Assembly: GCA_963585895.1 (NCBI GenBank)
Contig: OY757939.1
Span: 53,523,866-53,587,865 of the forward strand
Source of the DNA: Sepioteuthis lessoniana
Lineage: Eukaryota; Mollusca; Cephalopoda; Myopsida; Loliginidae
DNA length: 64,000 bases
Reading direction: 5' to 3'
Under the pieces are notes generated by a model. That model had not been told where the DNA came from. It saw only the letters and a list, made by a program, of their open reading frames with translations, and searched no databases. Positions 23,131-34,680 of the stretch are shown piece by piece (the first letter of the stretch is position 1; every line of letters starts with the position of its first letter). The translations under genes were made by a program, and so were the position numbers.

Positions 23131-23134
23131 TCAG

Positions 23135-23178
<44 letters not shown>

Positions 23179-23481
23179 GACACACACATAAGTATATATA
23201 TATATATATATATATATATGGTGTGTGTGTGTGCATAAAAATCTACTGTGTAGCTGATAAGCACATACAACTGTTTTCACATCATATATATGTGTGCATG
23301 CATGTGTATGTGTGCAATGAGTACATCGTATACATATGTGTGGCGTGTGTGTGCGTGTGTGTGCGTGCGTGCGTGTGTGCGTGCGTGTGTGCGTGAGTGA
23401 GTGAGTGAGTGTATGCACAAAAGAAATTCTGTTCCTTATGGGCACATGTATCCATTTTTCACAGATATATATATGAGTGTG

Positions 23482-23548
<67 letters not shown>

Positions 23549-23580
23549 ATTTAACTGTCTATACATAATTATATATATAA
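23131..23580. repeat. TA and TG/GC microsatellite block
   Basis: TA runs lie at 23135-23175, 23194-23219 and 23491-23545. A GTGTGC/GTGCGT stretch lies at 23337-23412 with terminal GAGT units. Confidence 0.95.
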
Positions 23581-23700
23581 GTGTGCATGTGTGTGTATGT
23601 ATGTGCATGCACTTTGAGGGAAGGGTTGGGGGGGGCGAGTTCCTGTCCTTGATAATGATGTCAGGCTTTTTGGCTTTCATCTCTCTGTCAGTTTGATTGT

Positions 23701-23835
23701 TGTTGTTATTATTATTATTATTATAATTATTGTTAGAAGAAAAAGAAGAAGATGAAGAAGAAGAAGAAAAAAAGAGAAGAGAAAAAGAAGAAAAAGAGAA
23801 GAGGAAGAAGAAGAAGAAGAAGAGGAAGAAGTCTT
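23701..23835. repeat. TTA run and purine-rich GAA/AAG tract
   Basis: Short TTA units are followed by about 95 bp of almost pure A/G (AAGAAGAAGAAG interruptions). Confidence 0.9.
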
Positions 23836-24655
23836 TGCTTATCTTTTTTGTGAATACTTAACATTCTTAACATTCTTGACATTCTTTCTTGCTACTAAAC
23901 CATAGATTCAACAAATTCAAAAGTGTCTAGCTGTTATTTCTGAACTCTGACCTCCAGATCTTTGACTCTATTCTTGATAGAATTGTAACCTGAGCACTTA
24001 TAACAATTAGAAAACTTTCACTAATAACATTTCTAACTTCTGATACTAATGCCTTTATTATCCACTATTTGACTTCTAAATTTTTTAACCCTTTTCAAAC
24101 TAAGCCTTTCTGGATAGGTTGCTCAAGGTCAATGTTGAAAAAAAATTCTAATCATTGCACAGTGCACAGATTGTTTAAATGTTATTATAAGAGGGAGGGG
24201 TGGGTCTGCGAAATGGGAAAAAAAAAACTAAATATTATGGCCTCTCATATATTTCAATGCATGTTTAAACAAAACAACAAAAAAAAGGAATAAATTTTTA
24301 ATATGAAATAATGAATAATACTCAACAAAATATTTATGAAAGGAAAAAATAATTACAAACTTCTTTATCTTCGATAACTGCATGGTCTGATACTGATCAT
24401 GAAATAAGCTTTAAAAAATATTACTCAAAATACCTGGCTGAATAAACTGCTATATGAATATAATTTGGTCAAATAAAATTTTAAAAATAAAGATATTTCT
24501 GTAAATTTTCTTTTATTGATGATATATATTCATGTTGAAATTAACCTGTGTACAACTTAAATCTGATGATTCATTTAGAATGCAGCTTGTATCACAGAAA
24601 TACACATACTAGTAATATCAAAATCAAGCACTTAGATTGTTCAGAATTTATTTTA
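23836..24655. other. AT-rich DNA, no gene recognised
   Basis: No repeat family or exon is recognised. The 74-codon frame at 24069 (+) has no familiar motif. Confidence 0.35.
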
Positions 24656-25540
24656 TGAAGAATGTCCAGAAAGTAAGGTACAAATATTTACTAATCCAAC
24701 ATATTTATGTTGGATTAGGAAATGTTTGTCCCTAACTACAAATAAAGCATAAGACATAACGCGTATGTTACCAGTACTACTATGCTACTTAGTAATGTAT
24801 GTATTCAGCATTCAGGTCAACAACCTTGTCCAATTTGAATGAGACCTTTGAAGTCTGAAGTGGATAAATCAAACACAGTGGGTGAACAACCTCCCAAAAG
24901 AAAGAATTATAAAATAACCAAAACAATTTTTTGTAAATCTGAAAGAAAAAAAGTAAGCAGCCAGTTTTCTGTTGAAAGTGAATTGAGTTAACATTTCCGA
25001 ACTTGAAAATGGAGAAAGCAAAAGTTTCCCTAAAAGGAAGAATTGCTAAATACCTTCAAAAATATTTTCAAAGAAGAAAAAGGTAAGCAGCTGGCCGGTC
25101 TCCTGTTGGAAGTAAATCATGCTAACATTCCTGAACTAGAATTCCAAGAAGGCCCCGAGATGATGACACTGTTGGATGAACATCACAGCAAGTCAATTGT
25201 TCTTTGGTTGATAACTTTAGAACAAAATCAATCGATATCCAAAATTTCAAGATTCAGAGCAAATTTTGTGATATAGCAATGAAACTTGGTTTTCAAAAGT
25301 TAGTATTCCATAAAAAGCTGGATCATGGAAAAGTGTTATCTTGGTGTATTCAATACAATTGACTGAAAAACAATTGGCTTGACACCACATTCATTGAGGA
25401 GTTTACTTATGAGACTTGGCATCAATGAGACAAGGTCATTAATCTTGACAGTGCTTATGTCCAAAGTAGCATAGTAGTACTGGTAACATATGCACAATGT
25501 TTTATTTGTATAGCAATAGGCTTATTAGATTAGCAAATGT
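24656..25540. repeat. Decayed transposon-like region, partly duplicated at 28.25 kb
   Basis: It contains a 13-bp-arm hairpin (24691-24718, CTAATCCAACATA and its complement), a frame of 77 codons (25043-25276, +) without recognised homology, and a ~210-bp block (25299-25512) repeated at 28247-28466. ATGTCCAGAAAGTAAGG near 24661 resembles mariner-type terminal words, but a matching end was not found. Confidence 0.5.
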
Positions 25541-25877
25541 TCCAACCTAACTTTTCAGATATCCTTAATAAGTTTATTTTTTAAATCTTGATTTTATAGA
25601 CAAAAATTACATACAATTATTGCCAAAGAAGTTTTTGCCCAGTGGCGATTGTGCTTCCTAATCATACATTAAAGTACTTACACTTGCCACAAGTCTAAAT
25701 GAGCAAGTGTTAAGTTGATCACCTGATGTCTGAAGCACATCCCAGGGGAAAGAACGTTAATGGAGCAAAGCAATTTTTAGCATGGCCCTCAACCTGAGTG
25801 CAATAGGTCCTCCCTTGAAAAATTTTAACCATTTGTTAAATTCTACCCTTGGTTAAGCAGTTTTGGTAAAATCATTT

Positions 25878-26150
25878 GATGTAGTATAACAGTTGTCATC
25901 ACAGGAAATAGAATTGGCACCCTGAGTTCAAATCCCAGTTGAGACTGTTTGCATTTCACTTTGTGGAGAGCTCTATAGAACTCCTTTAATTTTGGAAAGG
26001 AATGAATCCATCTCTTCTTTCCACAGCTATGGGTAAATAGTAGGGTAGACTGGCTCTTTAACTTTGGTATGGTAATCAGTTTAAGAGAAGCAAAACTATG
26101 AATTCAAATCCGTTAAACTATGCTTAGAAACTGAACATTGTGTTGCATAT
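25878..26150 (+). mobile_element. SINE family A, diverged copy
   Basis: Landmarks GAGTTCAAATCCCAG, GCATTTCACTTTG, GGAATGAATCCA, AGCTATGGGTAAATAG and GTTAAACTATGCTTAG are present in order. The A-box region is eroded. Confidence 0.8.
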
Positions 26151-26457
26151 ATACTCATATTGCCAAAAGTACACAATGAATTATCTTCAAGTTTTTATAA
26201 ATCTATTTTACTTTATTTTTCAAAAAAAGTTTTTCTAAAATTTCAATCTTGCGTTTTTGAATAACATTCTCTCTTTGTGTGTCTTCATATCAGACAGAAT
26301 ACTAAGTATATACGTTTCTAAGATGAAAACAGTAACATTCCAAACATTCCAATGTAGACTATAAGATTTAAGTTATACACAAAATTATTTACTGAATTAA
26401 TAAAGCGGGATCCATTGATATACACGTAGCAAAATGTAATCCGACATCACGCTGGAG

Positions 26458-27214
26458 CAGAGGTCCCCAACCTTGTGTCTATGGGGGCTGTGGCTCCCAC
26501 CACCCTTCCTTTTGTTATGTCAATCACAGACTGGTTACCTTCAATGTTCTTTTTTAATTTTTTGAATACAGTGTTTTAAATTCTTTTTTTATCAACAGTT
26601 ACATATTTTAATTTGTTGGGTGTACATCTTTTCCCATCACATCTTTTCACTCTGTCTCTCTAAAAATGAATCTTAGCATTGATTTTGCAAGGATCAGATT
26701 CTAGCAAATAAATTTGTTTTTAATCATTGTTCGGACCTTTAATTAAGAAAATGTCATCGTAACTAGATATTACTGTGAAAATACATTAATTTTACATTTT
26801 TCTTGTTGATGACAATAAAATAAAATGTCAATTGTTATCAAAAATTGTTTTGATTTAGAATTTTAAAAATATTTTGAATTAGATTTGTTTTGATGTTAGT
26901 TTTGCTATTAATCAAACTATAAAGTTGCCTTGATTTTGTTTTTTAATAATGATTTAAATAATTTTTTCTATAATGATTTAACCATTTTTTTTCTATAAGA
27001 ATTTTGATGATTTTTTCTGTAGTAATCTAAATAATTTTTTCTATAATAATTTAAAGGATTTTTTTCTATGATTATTTTGATGAATTATTCTATAATGTTT
27101 TAAATGATTTTTTCATTATAAACTCTAAACATAGACTTAACTTGAAAAGTAAATGATGCTCACAGATAGTCAGGAAAGTGCTGCTTTTTAACACAAAAAG
27201 GTTGGGAACTACTG
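26458..27214. mobile_element. Non-autonomous hAT-like element with 8-bp target duplication
   Basis: The ends are CAGAGGTCCCCAACCTT and, inverted, CAGTAGTTCCCAACCTTTT, the classical hAT terminal pattern. They are flanked by CGCTGGAG (26450-26457) and CGCTAGAG (27215-27222), matching 7 of 8. The 757-bp interior is AT-rich with degenerate repeats of ATTTTTTCTATAATAATTTAA and no transposase. Confidence 0.8.
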
Positions 27215-27642
27215 CGCTAGAGAGATAAGTGCTGCATAAATGTATTTCTATTGGTCATATTTCTTGAATTTCTGTCCCTGGTAAAAAAAAAAAAATACTT
27301 TCATAAATAACTTTAGCTTTTATACCTCTTTGCAGTTTGGATACATATAAATTTTTTTCTTTCTCTATTGTGAAATCAATTTAATAACTATGATATTATA
27401 AAGCATCTTGATACGATGCTGTCCATGCCACAATTTAGTTTACACTAGTTTTATCAAACACGCTAGAATTACTTTGTTATTTTTTTGGAAGTGAATTATT
27501 CTCATTACGTCTCCAGTAAATATCAGGTTCTTAAATTTCATCCATCAGTACAGACGGATATTGGAGGGTAAATTGTTAGAAGATATTTTTACATTCAATA
27601 AGTCTGTTTAGATTTTTAAAAAATGGAAATAGATAGAAATCA

Positions 27643-28166
27643 TCATCATCATCATCATGTCGTGCTGGTAGCACGGATATCCCTGACCCTCTCTCACCAC
27701 TCCTCCCTATCGTTCATCGCCCTAGGCAGGTCTTCAGGACAACATCCTGTATCCTCACATAGCTGCTGAATGTATGTTCGTGCTGGTCGTCCTGCTTTTG
27801 CACGGCCATGTGTGGGGGTCCATAAGAGTATATCTCTTATGAGTTCATCCCTGCTTCTCCAGCAGTGTCCTGCGTGTCTGGTTCGTCTAACTTGAATAGT
27901 TTTCATGATAGGAGGCAGGTGGCCGTACAGTTGGTGTCTTGTGGGGTGTTGCCGCCAGGACTTGTTCAAGATTGCTCGCAGCATTCTTGTGTAATTGCCG
28001 TCTAGTTTTTTCTCCAGCTGCTTTGTTAGAGTCCATGTAGTGCACCCATATAGCAGTATCGATGCGACCGCTGCCTGGAAGAAACTGCGTTTCATTTTAT
28101 CGGTTAGGTCTGACTTCCATACAATCGATAGCCTATTGATAGCTGTCCATGCTTTCGTTAACCTCA
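27643..28166 (-). pseudogene. RTE-like LINE, 5'-truncated copy
   Basis: The minus strand gives a clean frame from RLTKAWTAINRLSI through LLYGCTTWTLTKQLEKK and NKSWRQHPTRHQLYGHLPP to QLCEDTGCCPEDLPRAM, with the TGA-rich tail at 27640-27657. It is 157 or more codons without a stop, the best-preserved copy of the C-terminal part, though lacking the reverse-transcriptase core and endonuclease. Confidence 0.87.
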
Positions 28167-28246
28167 AGATAACAGTTAAATGTATATTCTAATAACTATT
28201 CAGATGTAGTCAAATAATTCAGTGTTTCTAGCCCTATATATATATA

Positions 28247-28466
28247 TATTAGTATTCCATAAAAAGCTGGATTATAGAAAAGTGTTATCTTGTTGTATTT
28301 AATACAATTGACTGAAAAACAATTGGCTTGACACCACGTTCATTGTGGAGTGTACACATGAGACTAGGCATCAATGAGACAAGGTCATTAATCTTGATGG
28401 TGCTTATGTCCAAAGTAGCATAGAAGTACTGGTAACATATGCACAATGTTTTATTTGTATAGCAAA
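28247..28466 (+). repeat. Second copy of the 25.3-kb block
   Basis: It is nearly identical to 25299-25512 (shared: ATTCCATAAAAAGCTGGAT, CAATTGGCTTGACACCAC, GTAACATATGCACAATG). A short continuation (TTGAATTAATCAATCAGTTC) is repeated again at 30850-30900 before another TA run. Confidence 0.85.
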
Positions 28467-28510
28467 AAGCTTGAATTAATCAATCAGTTCTTGATATCAT
28501 TTTAGAAAAG

Positions 28511-28552
<42 letters not shown>

Positions 28553-28556
<4 letters not shown>

Positions 28557-29486
28557 GTAGAAAGCCTGAATTATACTAATTCTTATTATATATATATATA
28601 TATATGTGTGTATATATACATTTAAAATTTATATAATTACCATTAGATAAAATCTAAAATGGTTGTAAAAACCAGTAAATATATATAGGGGTAGAAAGCC
28701 TGAATTATACTAATTCTTATTATATATATATATATATATATGTGTATATATACATTTAAAATTTATATAATTACCATTAGATAAAATCTAAAATGGTTGT
28801 AAAAACCAGTAAATATATATAGGGGTAGAAAGCCTGAATTATACTAATTCTTATTATATATATATACATATATATGTGTATATATACATTTAAAATTTAT
28901 ATAATTACCATTAGATAAAATCTAAAATGGTTGTAAAAACCAGTAAATATATATAGGGGTAGAAAGCCTGAATTATACTAATTCTTATTATATATATATA
29001 TATATATATGTGTATATATACATTTAAAATTTATATAATTACCATTAGATAAAATCTAAAATGGTTGTAAAAACCAGTAAATATATATAGGGGTAGAAAG
29101 CCTGAATTATACTAATTCTTATTATATATATATATATATATATATGTGTATATATACATTTAAAATTTATATAATTACCATTAGATAAAATCTAAAATGG
29201 TTGTAAAAACCAGTAAATATATATAGGGGTAGAAAGCCTGAATTATACTAATTCTTATTATATATATATATATATATATGTGTATATATACATTTAAAAT
29301 TTATATAATTACCATTAGATAAAATCTAAAATGGTTGTAAAAACCAGTAAATATATATAGGGGTAGAAAGCCTGAATTATACTAATTCTTATTATATATA
29401 TATATATATATATGTGTATATATACATTTAAAATTTATATAATTACCATTAGATAAAATCTAAAATGGTTGTAAAAACCAGTAAAA
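28553..29486 (+). repeat. 134-bp tandem satellite, seven copies
   Basis: Units start at 28553, 28687, 28821, 28955, 29089, 29225 and 29359 (six periods of 134, 134, 134, 134, 136 and 134 bp). Each starts AGGGGTAGAAAGCCTGAATT, holds a short TA run and ends TTGTAAAAACCAGTAAA. The copies are almost identical, differing mainly in TA length, so the amplification is recent or homogenised. Confidence 0.95.
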
Positions 29487-29725
29487 CTATGACAATACCC
29501 AATACGTGGTCGTGTTAAGCAAATATTGCAATATTGAAATACAGTAAATACTAAAAAACAAAAAATCAAATCTCTTCATGGACCAACTCATTTTAGAATA
29601 TTTTTTTCTCTTTTTGGACCAACAAAATTTCTTTTACATATATACCCACATATATATATGTATGTATTTAAACATATATACATACACGTTTATATATATA
29701 CATATATATATATGTGTGTGTATAT

Positions 29726-29868
29726 AAATTAAATCGCGAGTCGGGACTATCCTACTACAGTTTCGCCTAAAATGGCTCCTCAGGGTACCTAGCACCGACT
29801 GCTAGGTACCCTGAGGAGCCGTTTTAGGTGAAACTGTAGTAGGATAGTCCTGACTTGCGATTTAATTT
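29726..29868 (+). repeat. Long hairpin: 69-bp arms, 5-nt loop
   Basis: Left arm 29726-29794 and right arm 29800-29868 are inverted copies with four differences, loop CCGAC. The arms contain GACTATCCTACTACAGTTTC and CTCCTCAGGGTACCTAGCA. All four differences (29738/29856, 29743/29851, 29765/29829, 29773/29821) read as G-U or U-G pairs in plus-strand RNA, so that transcript can pair over all 69 positions. It is flanked by TA-rich DNA and GC-richer than its surroundings. It could be a foldback MITE or a hairpin RNA source. Confidence 0.9.
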
Positions 29869-30140
29869 TTGTAATTGGCTCTATTTAGTACTGAGCACTT
29901 TTTGTAATTGTAGCATTGCAGCATTTTGCAGTGGGTTTTTGTTCTTTTAACCAACTGACTGCATATCTTTTGATTTTTTTCAACTGGTGTGACAAAGTTG
30001 GCCTTTCCTTTTTTGTCTCCCGATAATCTTTTTCTTTTTTCCACGGCAGTGATTTGAGATTTGTTATCTCTGAATTCTGGTGTTTTTCTTTTTTTTCTTT
30101 TTCTTTGTCACTGTGAATGCTGGTAGATAGTAAATTAGTA
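29869..30140. other. AT-rich DNA, no gene recognised
   Basis: The 60-codon minus frame (29862-30044) is lysine/asparagine-rich with no recognised homology. Confidence 0.35.
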
Positions 30141-30193
30141 AGTATATATATATATATATATATATATATCTTTCTCTCTCCATCTATATATCT

Positions 30194-30232
<39 letters not shown>

Positions 30233-30725
30233 GTAGCAAATTTTCTTTCCGACAAATTTTGTTGAATATGATAGACAAGGATTGTTTATTGAGTTTTTTA
30301 TTAATTTTTGTTTTTTCGTTTTTCGTAGTTGCAGTTCAAGTACTTTTGACTATTGCTTGTCATTATCAAGAACATAAGTTTTAAGTGATCGTACATCTTG
30401 AATTCACAGGATTTATTGTTATCGTCATTGGACGTTTGAGAAAAGCATTCCTCTGAAACTTTTGCCATGTTGCGTGACAAAACTACAATGTACTTGACTT
30501 CAAATACAACACAATGACCACTCACTTTCTTGATAATGATGATAGAAGGTCAAAAACGCACCAATTTACAATGAAAAAACCAAAACTTTGGACAATTTTT
30601 TCTGCTGATTTGAACCACATTTACAGAGTGAAAAAGAAAATAAAACTGAATAAATAATCCCTGTCTACCATATCTACTGAAATGCACATGCATGCACATT
30701 TACATAAACACTAAAAAAAAAACAT

Positions 30726-30761
<36 letters not shown>

Positions 30762-30896
30762 TCATCTCCCTATATATATATATATATATATAAATATATA
30801 TATATGTATTGTCTGGTAATTGAAAAGAAATTCCTGAAACTGCCAGTAAAGCAAAAAGCTTGAATTAATCAATCAGTTCTTGATATTTTTTTAGAA

Positions 30897-30934
<38 letters not shown>

Positions 30935-31174
30935 GCAATTGTTTTAACCACAGTTTAATTATCATTTTACTCACTCTTTTTCCATCTCTCTCACATCTTT
31001 TTCTCCCCACCTATCTCTCGCTCTCTCTCTCTCTCTAAATATATATATATATATATATAAGTTGAGGTAGCATAGACACACAGTAATTGTCAGTTTCTTG
31101 CCAATGTGATCAGACCATTCTATATATTCTCTATCTCTGATATTGAGCACTCTTTATCTATAGATCTAACAAAC

Positions 31175-31235
<61 letters not shown>

Positions 31236-31240
31236 CTACC
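30141..31240. repeat. Microsatellite-rich stretch
   Basis: TA runs (30144-30168, 30198-30228, 30903-30931, 31175-31231), a CA run (30727-30756) and a CT run (31019-31036) lie in otherwise unremarkable DNA. The block at 30848-30900 repeats 28468-28514. Confidence 0.85.
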
Positions 31241-32345
31241 CATGAACTCATTGGGTTCCTGTTTAAATATCATTTTAAATACCAGTCCATATTGATATTG
31301 ATCCTTCTATTTAAGAAGGAGTGACGGATTCTGATTAGCATTTCATAGTTAACGGCTGTCCCTTAGGATATTGAGGCTTCTATTTATGAGTGAGTGAAGG
31401 ATTTTAATTAACATTTCATGATACTCACAGCACTAAATACTCTTCAACGCAAAAGCTAGTGCACTTCTGCACGACAGAAATCAATACTGCATTCGTGTAT
31501 TTACATCAAAAGTTTAAATAATTAGAAAATGATGTTCAGTACATTCTCAGATCTCATAATATAATCAGTCAATTGCAAAGTGAACTTCAATTGCTTTATT
31601 CACTAAGTTAGAGTATTTTAAATCTATTGCTCTGCCAAAAATCTTTTCTTTTTTTGTTTTTTTTTTTTTGCTTGGTTATTGTAGTATGCATACCAACATA
31701 ACAAGCATTTTGGTAATATCTAAAGGAATTTATTTAAATTTTTTCATATGTCAAGAGCAAAAATTAAGACTAGTTCATTATGCTTCATCTGAGAAATGAT
31801 AATATTACAGAGTTTTCTCCCTTGAACACAACAGCTCACCCAAGAGATAGATGAAAACCTATCAAAAGTATATGTCAACAATTTTTGTAAAAAATCAATT
31901 AATAATAACAAATGATGTCTCTTCTAAGAAATTCAATAATTTTACAGCAGTTATCTCCCTTAATGGCTAATGATAATGAGAGAGTTCTATCAAAAAGCAA
32001 CTGAAATTAAGATGATGGAAATACAACCCAAAAATGGATAATTAACAATGTTTCCGGGAAGAATTTCAAATGATATCACATCAATTAAGCTCCTTTGAAC
32101 TTATTGATGATTTAAAGTTGCAATAAAAAATAACGTATTTATGATGGATGAAATTCTTTTATAGAGAAACTTTTATGATAGATGAAAATTCTTTAATATA
32201 TTTAATCATATTTTAAAAGTAATTTTAATTACTTTTAGAATATGAAAGTCCCATTATGACAACTTAAAATAAACATGTTTACAGTCATAAGATATATCGA
32301 TTAATGCAAAAATGAAACATAAAAAACAAAAGGTTATATATATTA
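31241..32345. other. Intergenic DNA, no gene recognised
   Basis: A weak duplication (TCTATTTAAGAAGGAGTGA against TCTATTTATGAGTGAGTGA, about 31305 and 31380) is the only structure noticed. Confidence 0.4.
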
Positions 32346-32745
32346 ACTTCTTGAATCTGTAAGCCCAAGTGGGAAGTCACCTGGCCATATCGGCTAAAGT
32401 AGTAGACTGTAACATCGTGATAAATCGTAGTAGCCCAATTTTTCGTGCTGGATTTTATTTTACTATACTTGTTGGATGACTACCAATATTTGGCATTAAA
32501 CCCTAATTTATTATACACTGTAAGCCCAATAATTAAAACTTTGCTGGGTGAAATGTTCATGGCAAAACGGTTGATGTTCTAATATGTTCACTTTTGGAAA
32601 CCCCCTTTCACTATAAAAAAAGTATGAACCCCCTTATTCCCTAGCTATTAGTAAAATAGTACCACTATTGGGTTTGGGATAATATAACCCACAAAAGTTG
32701 ATATGCCATTAAACAAAGAACCCAAACCAAATCAAACTCTGGTAG
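32346..32745 (+). mobile_element. Degenerate SINE family D copy
   Basis: A tRNA-like start (AGTCACCTGGCCATATCGGC) precedes the family D body: ATGTTCACTTTTGG, AGTATGAACCCCCTTATTCC, AGCTATTAGTAAAATAGTAC, and the 3' end GTTGATATGCCATTAAAC. Confidence 0.55.
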
Positions 32746-32876
32746 ATCATATCAGGAATGAATAATAAAAAGTTTAATATAGCGACCATTTATAGTCTTT
32801 TTTTATGAAAGGGTCAGGTAGCTTTTTAAAAAAAGTTAATATCCTGGACTGAAGTTGGAATGTGGTTTGTGTTCAC

Positions 32877-32877
<1 letters not shown>

Positions 32878-32932
<55 letters not shown>

Positions 32933-33229
32933 GAATTTCGTTTGCTCGGGTACAGGGTACCTGAAGGTTAAAGAGATTAAATTTCTAAGGATAAAAAGAA
33001 GAAAATAAAAGACTATGCTTGCACATTAACCATTTCAGGAGATCTCTATTTTATTTTTTAGATTTTTTTCAAGTCATTTGTTATCTGAATGCAAACTTAG
33101 ATATCTGTAAAAAAAAATGTAATACCCTGTTTGCATTTAATAAATGTTTAAACACAAAAATGAATCTGTGAAACAGATACACGTCAGGTAAAGACAAAGT
33201 AAAACAACTACTACTACTACTACTACTAC

Positions 33230-33263
<34 letters not shown>

Positions 33264-33270
33264 CCTGAGA
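32878..33270. repeat. GT microsatellite and ACT/AAT trinucleotide runs
   Basis: A pure GT run at about 32878-32930 (~26 units), then ACT (33210-33228) and AAT (33229-33262) runs. Confidence 0.95.
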
Positions 33271-34229
33271 TGAGTCCTGGAGACTTGAGGAAACTTGCTG
33301 TCACTCAAACTCCAGCGAAAAACCATCAGCTAACACTGATGTGAAAAACTCTAAAGGAGTAAATAATAATAAAAGAAGAGTGTTTCTATTCAGAGTGGCA
33401 ATTTTTAAAAAATCCAAAAAGCAACAAGTTGAACTGGCATGTTTCAGAAATATATATTTTTATTTTTTGTCAAACTAACCAACTGCAGAGTAATGTCTTC
33501 TCTTCATAACATAGACATAAAAAGGATTTTAATTTCTTTAACACATCAAACAGTATAGCAAACATTATTTTGTATGAAATTCTGCTACATAGTGGTGTCG
33601 GCATAACAGATTACTACCAAAACGATTTTAAAAGATTTTTCTTAGGCAAAAGAGTTGCACTTAAAAATAAAGTCAAGAAAGAGGCCATTTTTTTGTTTCT
33701 TTTTTGATATCTTAAACAAGTATATCAAACAATATATCAACAACTGGTGGCCATGTCCAGTAATTTAAATAAACTACTTTGAAACAGTGGGTACTGTAAA
33801 CAGTCTGTGAGTGAGACTTACTAAAATTTGGTAAATTTTAACAATTGGCGGCCATGATTTTTTAAATGCATTTTGTGGGTAATTTCTAAAGCTTAGAATC
33901 AGTAGAATTCTAAATTAAATTTTTCTTGGGTATTATGAATACACAAAGTAGATGGGATTCAAATACTTTAATCAAAATACTTTAAAGTAAATCTGCAAAT
34001 ATGAAATTCAAGTAAAGCTAATCCCCTTAGTGTCCCATAAAGATGACAATTTTCCTAATCAATAACTGATACTAATAAAAACATGTTGCACTGATGGATA
34101 ATTTTCTATTATAATAACCTACAATAATAATATTGTAATAACCTCCAATAATCATTTCCTTTCCATCCTTCCACTTAACCTTTTTTGCCAATATTATTTT
34201 TAGGGCCCTAATTTAAAAAAGAAAGAAAA
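33271..34229. other. AT-rich intergenic DNA, no gene recognised
   Basis: No repeat family or exon is recognised. Confidence 0.4.
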
Positions 34230-34680
34230 TACTATCTCCATCCCATAATAGCATAACATTTGCATATAAACTTCATACACTAAATGTAAAAATTATTATG
34301 GAATAGCAGTATTTTAATACTACTGATCCATTATAGTTGTTATATTTGAATATAAATTTCATACACTCAATGTAACTAATATTATGGGACAGAGATAGTA
34401 TTTGATTAATACTACTGTCCCATAATAGTCGCTACATTTGCATATAAATTTTATACACTAAATGTAACTAATATTATGGGACAGAGTTAGTATTTTATTA
34501 ATACTACTGTCCCATAATAGTTGCTACATTTGCATATAAATTTTATACACTAAATGTAAAAATTATTATGGGACAGAGGCAGTATTTTAATATCACTGTC
34601 CCATGATACTTGTTATATTTGCATATAAGTTTCATACACTAAATGTAACTAATATTATGAGACAAAGGTGTTAAATAATT
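34230..34680. repeat. ~90-bp tandem repeat with internal palindrome, four to five copies
   Basis: Units carry ACTGTCCCATAATAG, CATTTGCATATAAATTT, ACACTAAATGTAA and ATTATGGGACAGAG. CTGTCCCATAAT and ATTATGGGACAG are inverted, so adjacent units can fold. A diverged fragment lies at 35700-35825. Confidence 0.8.
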
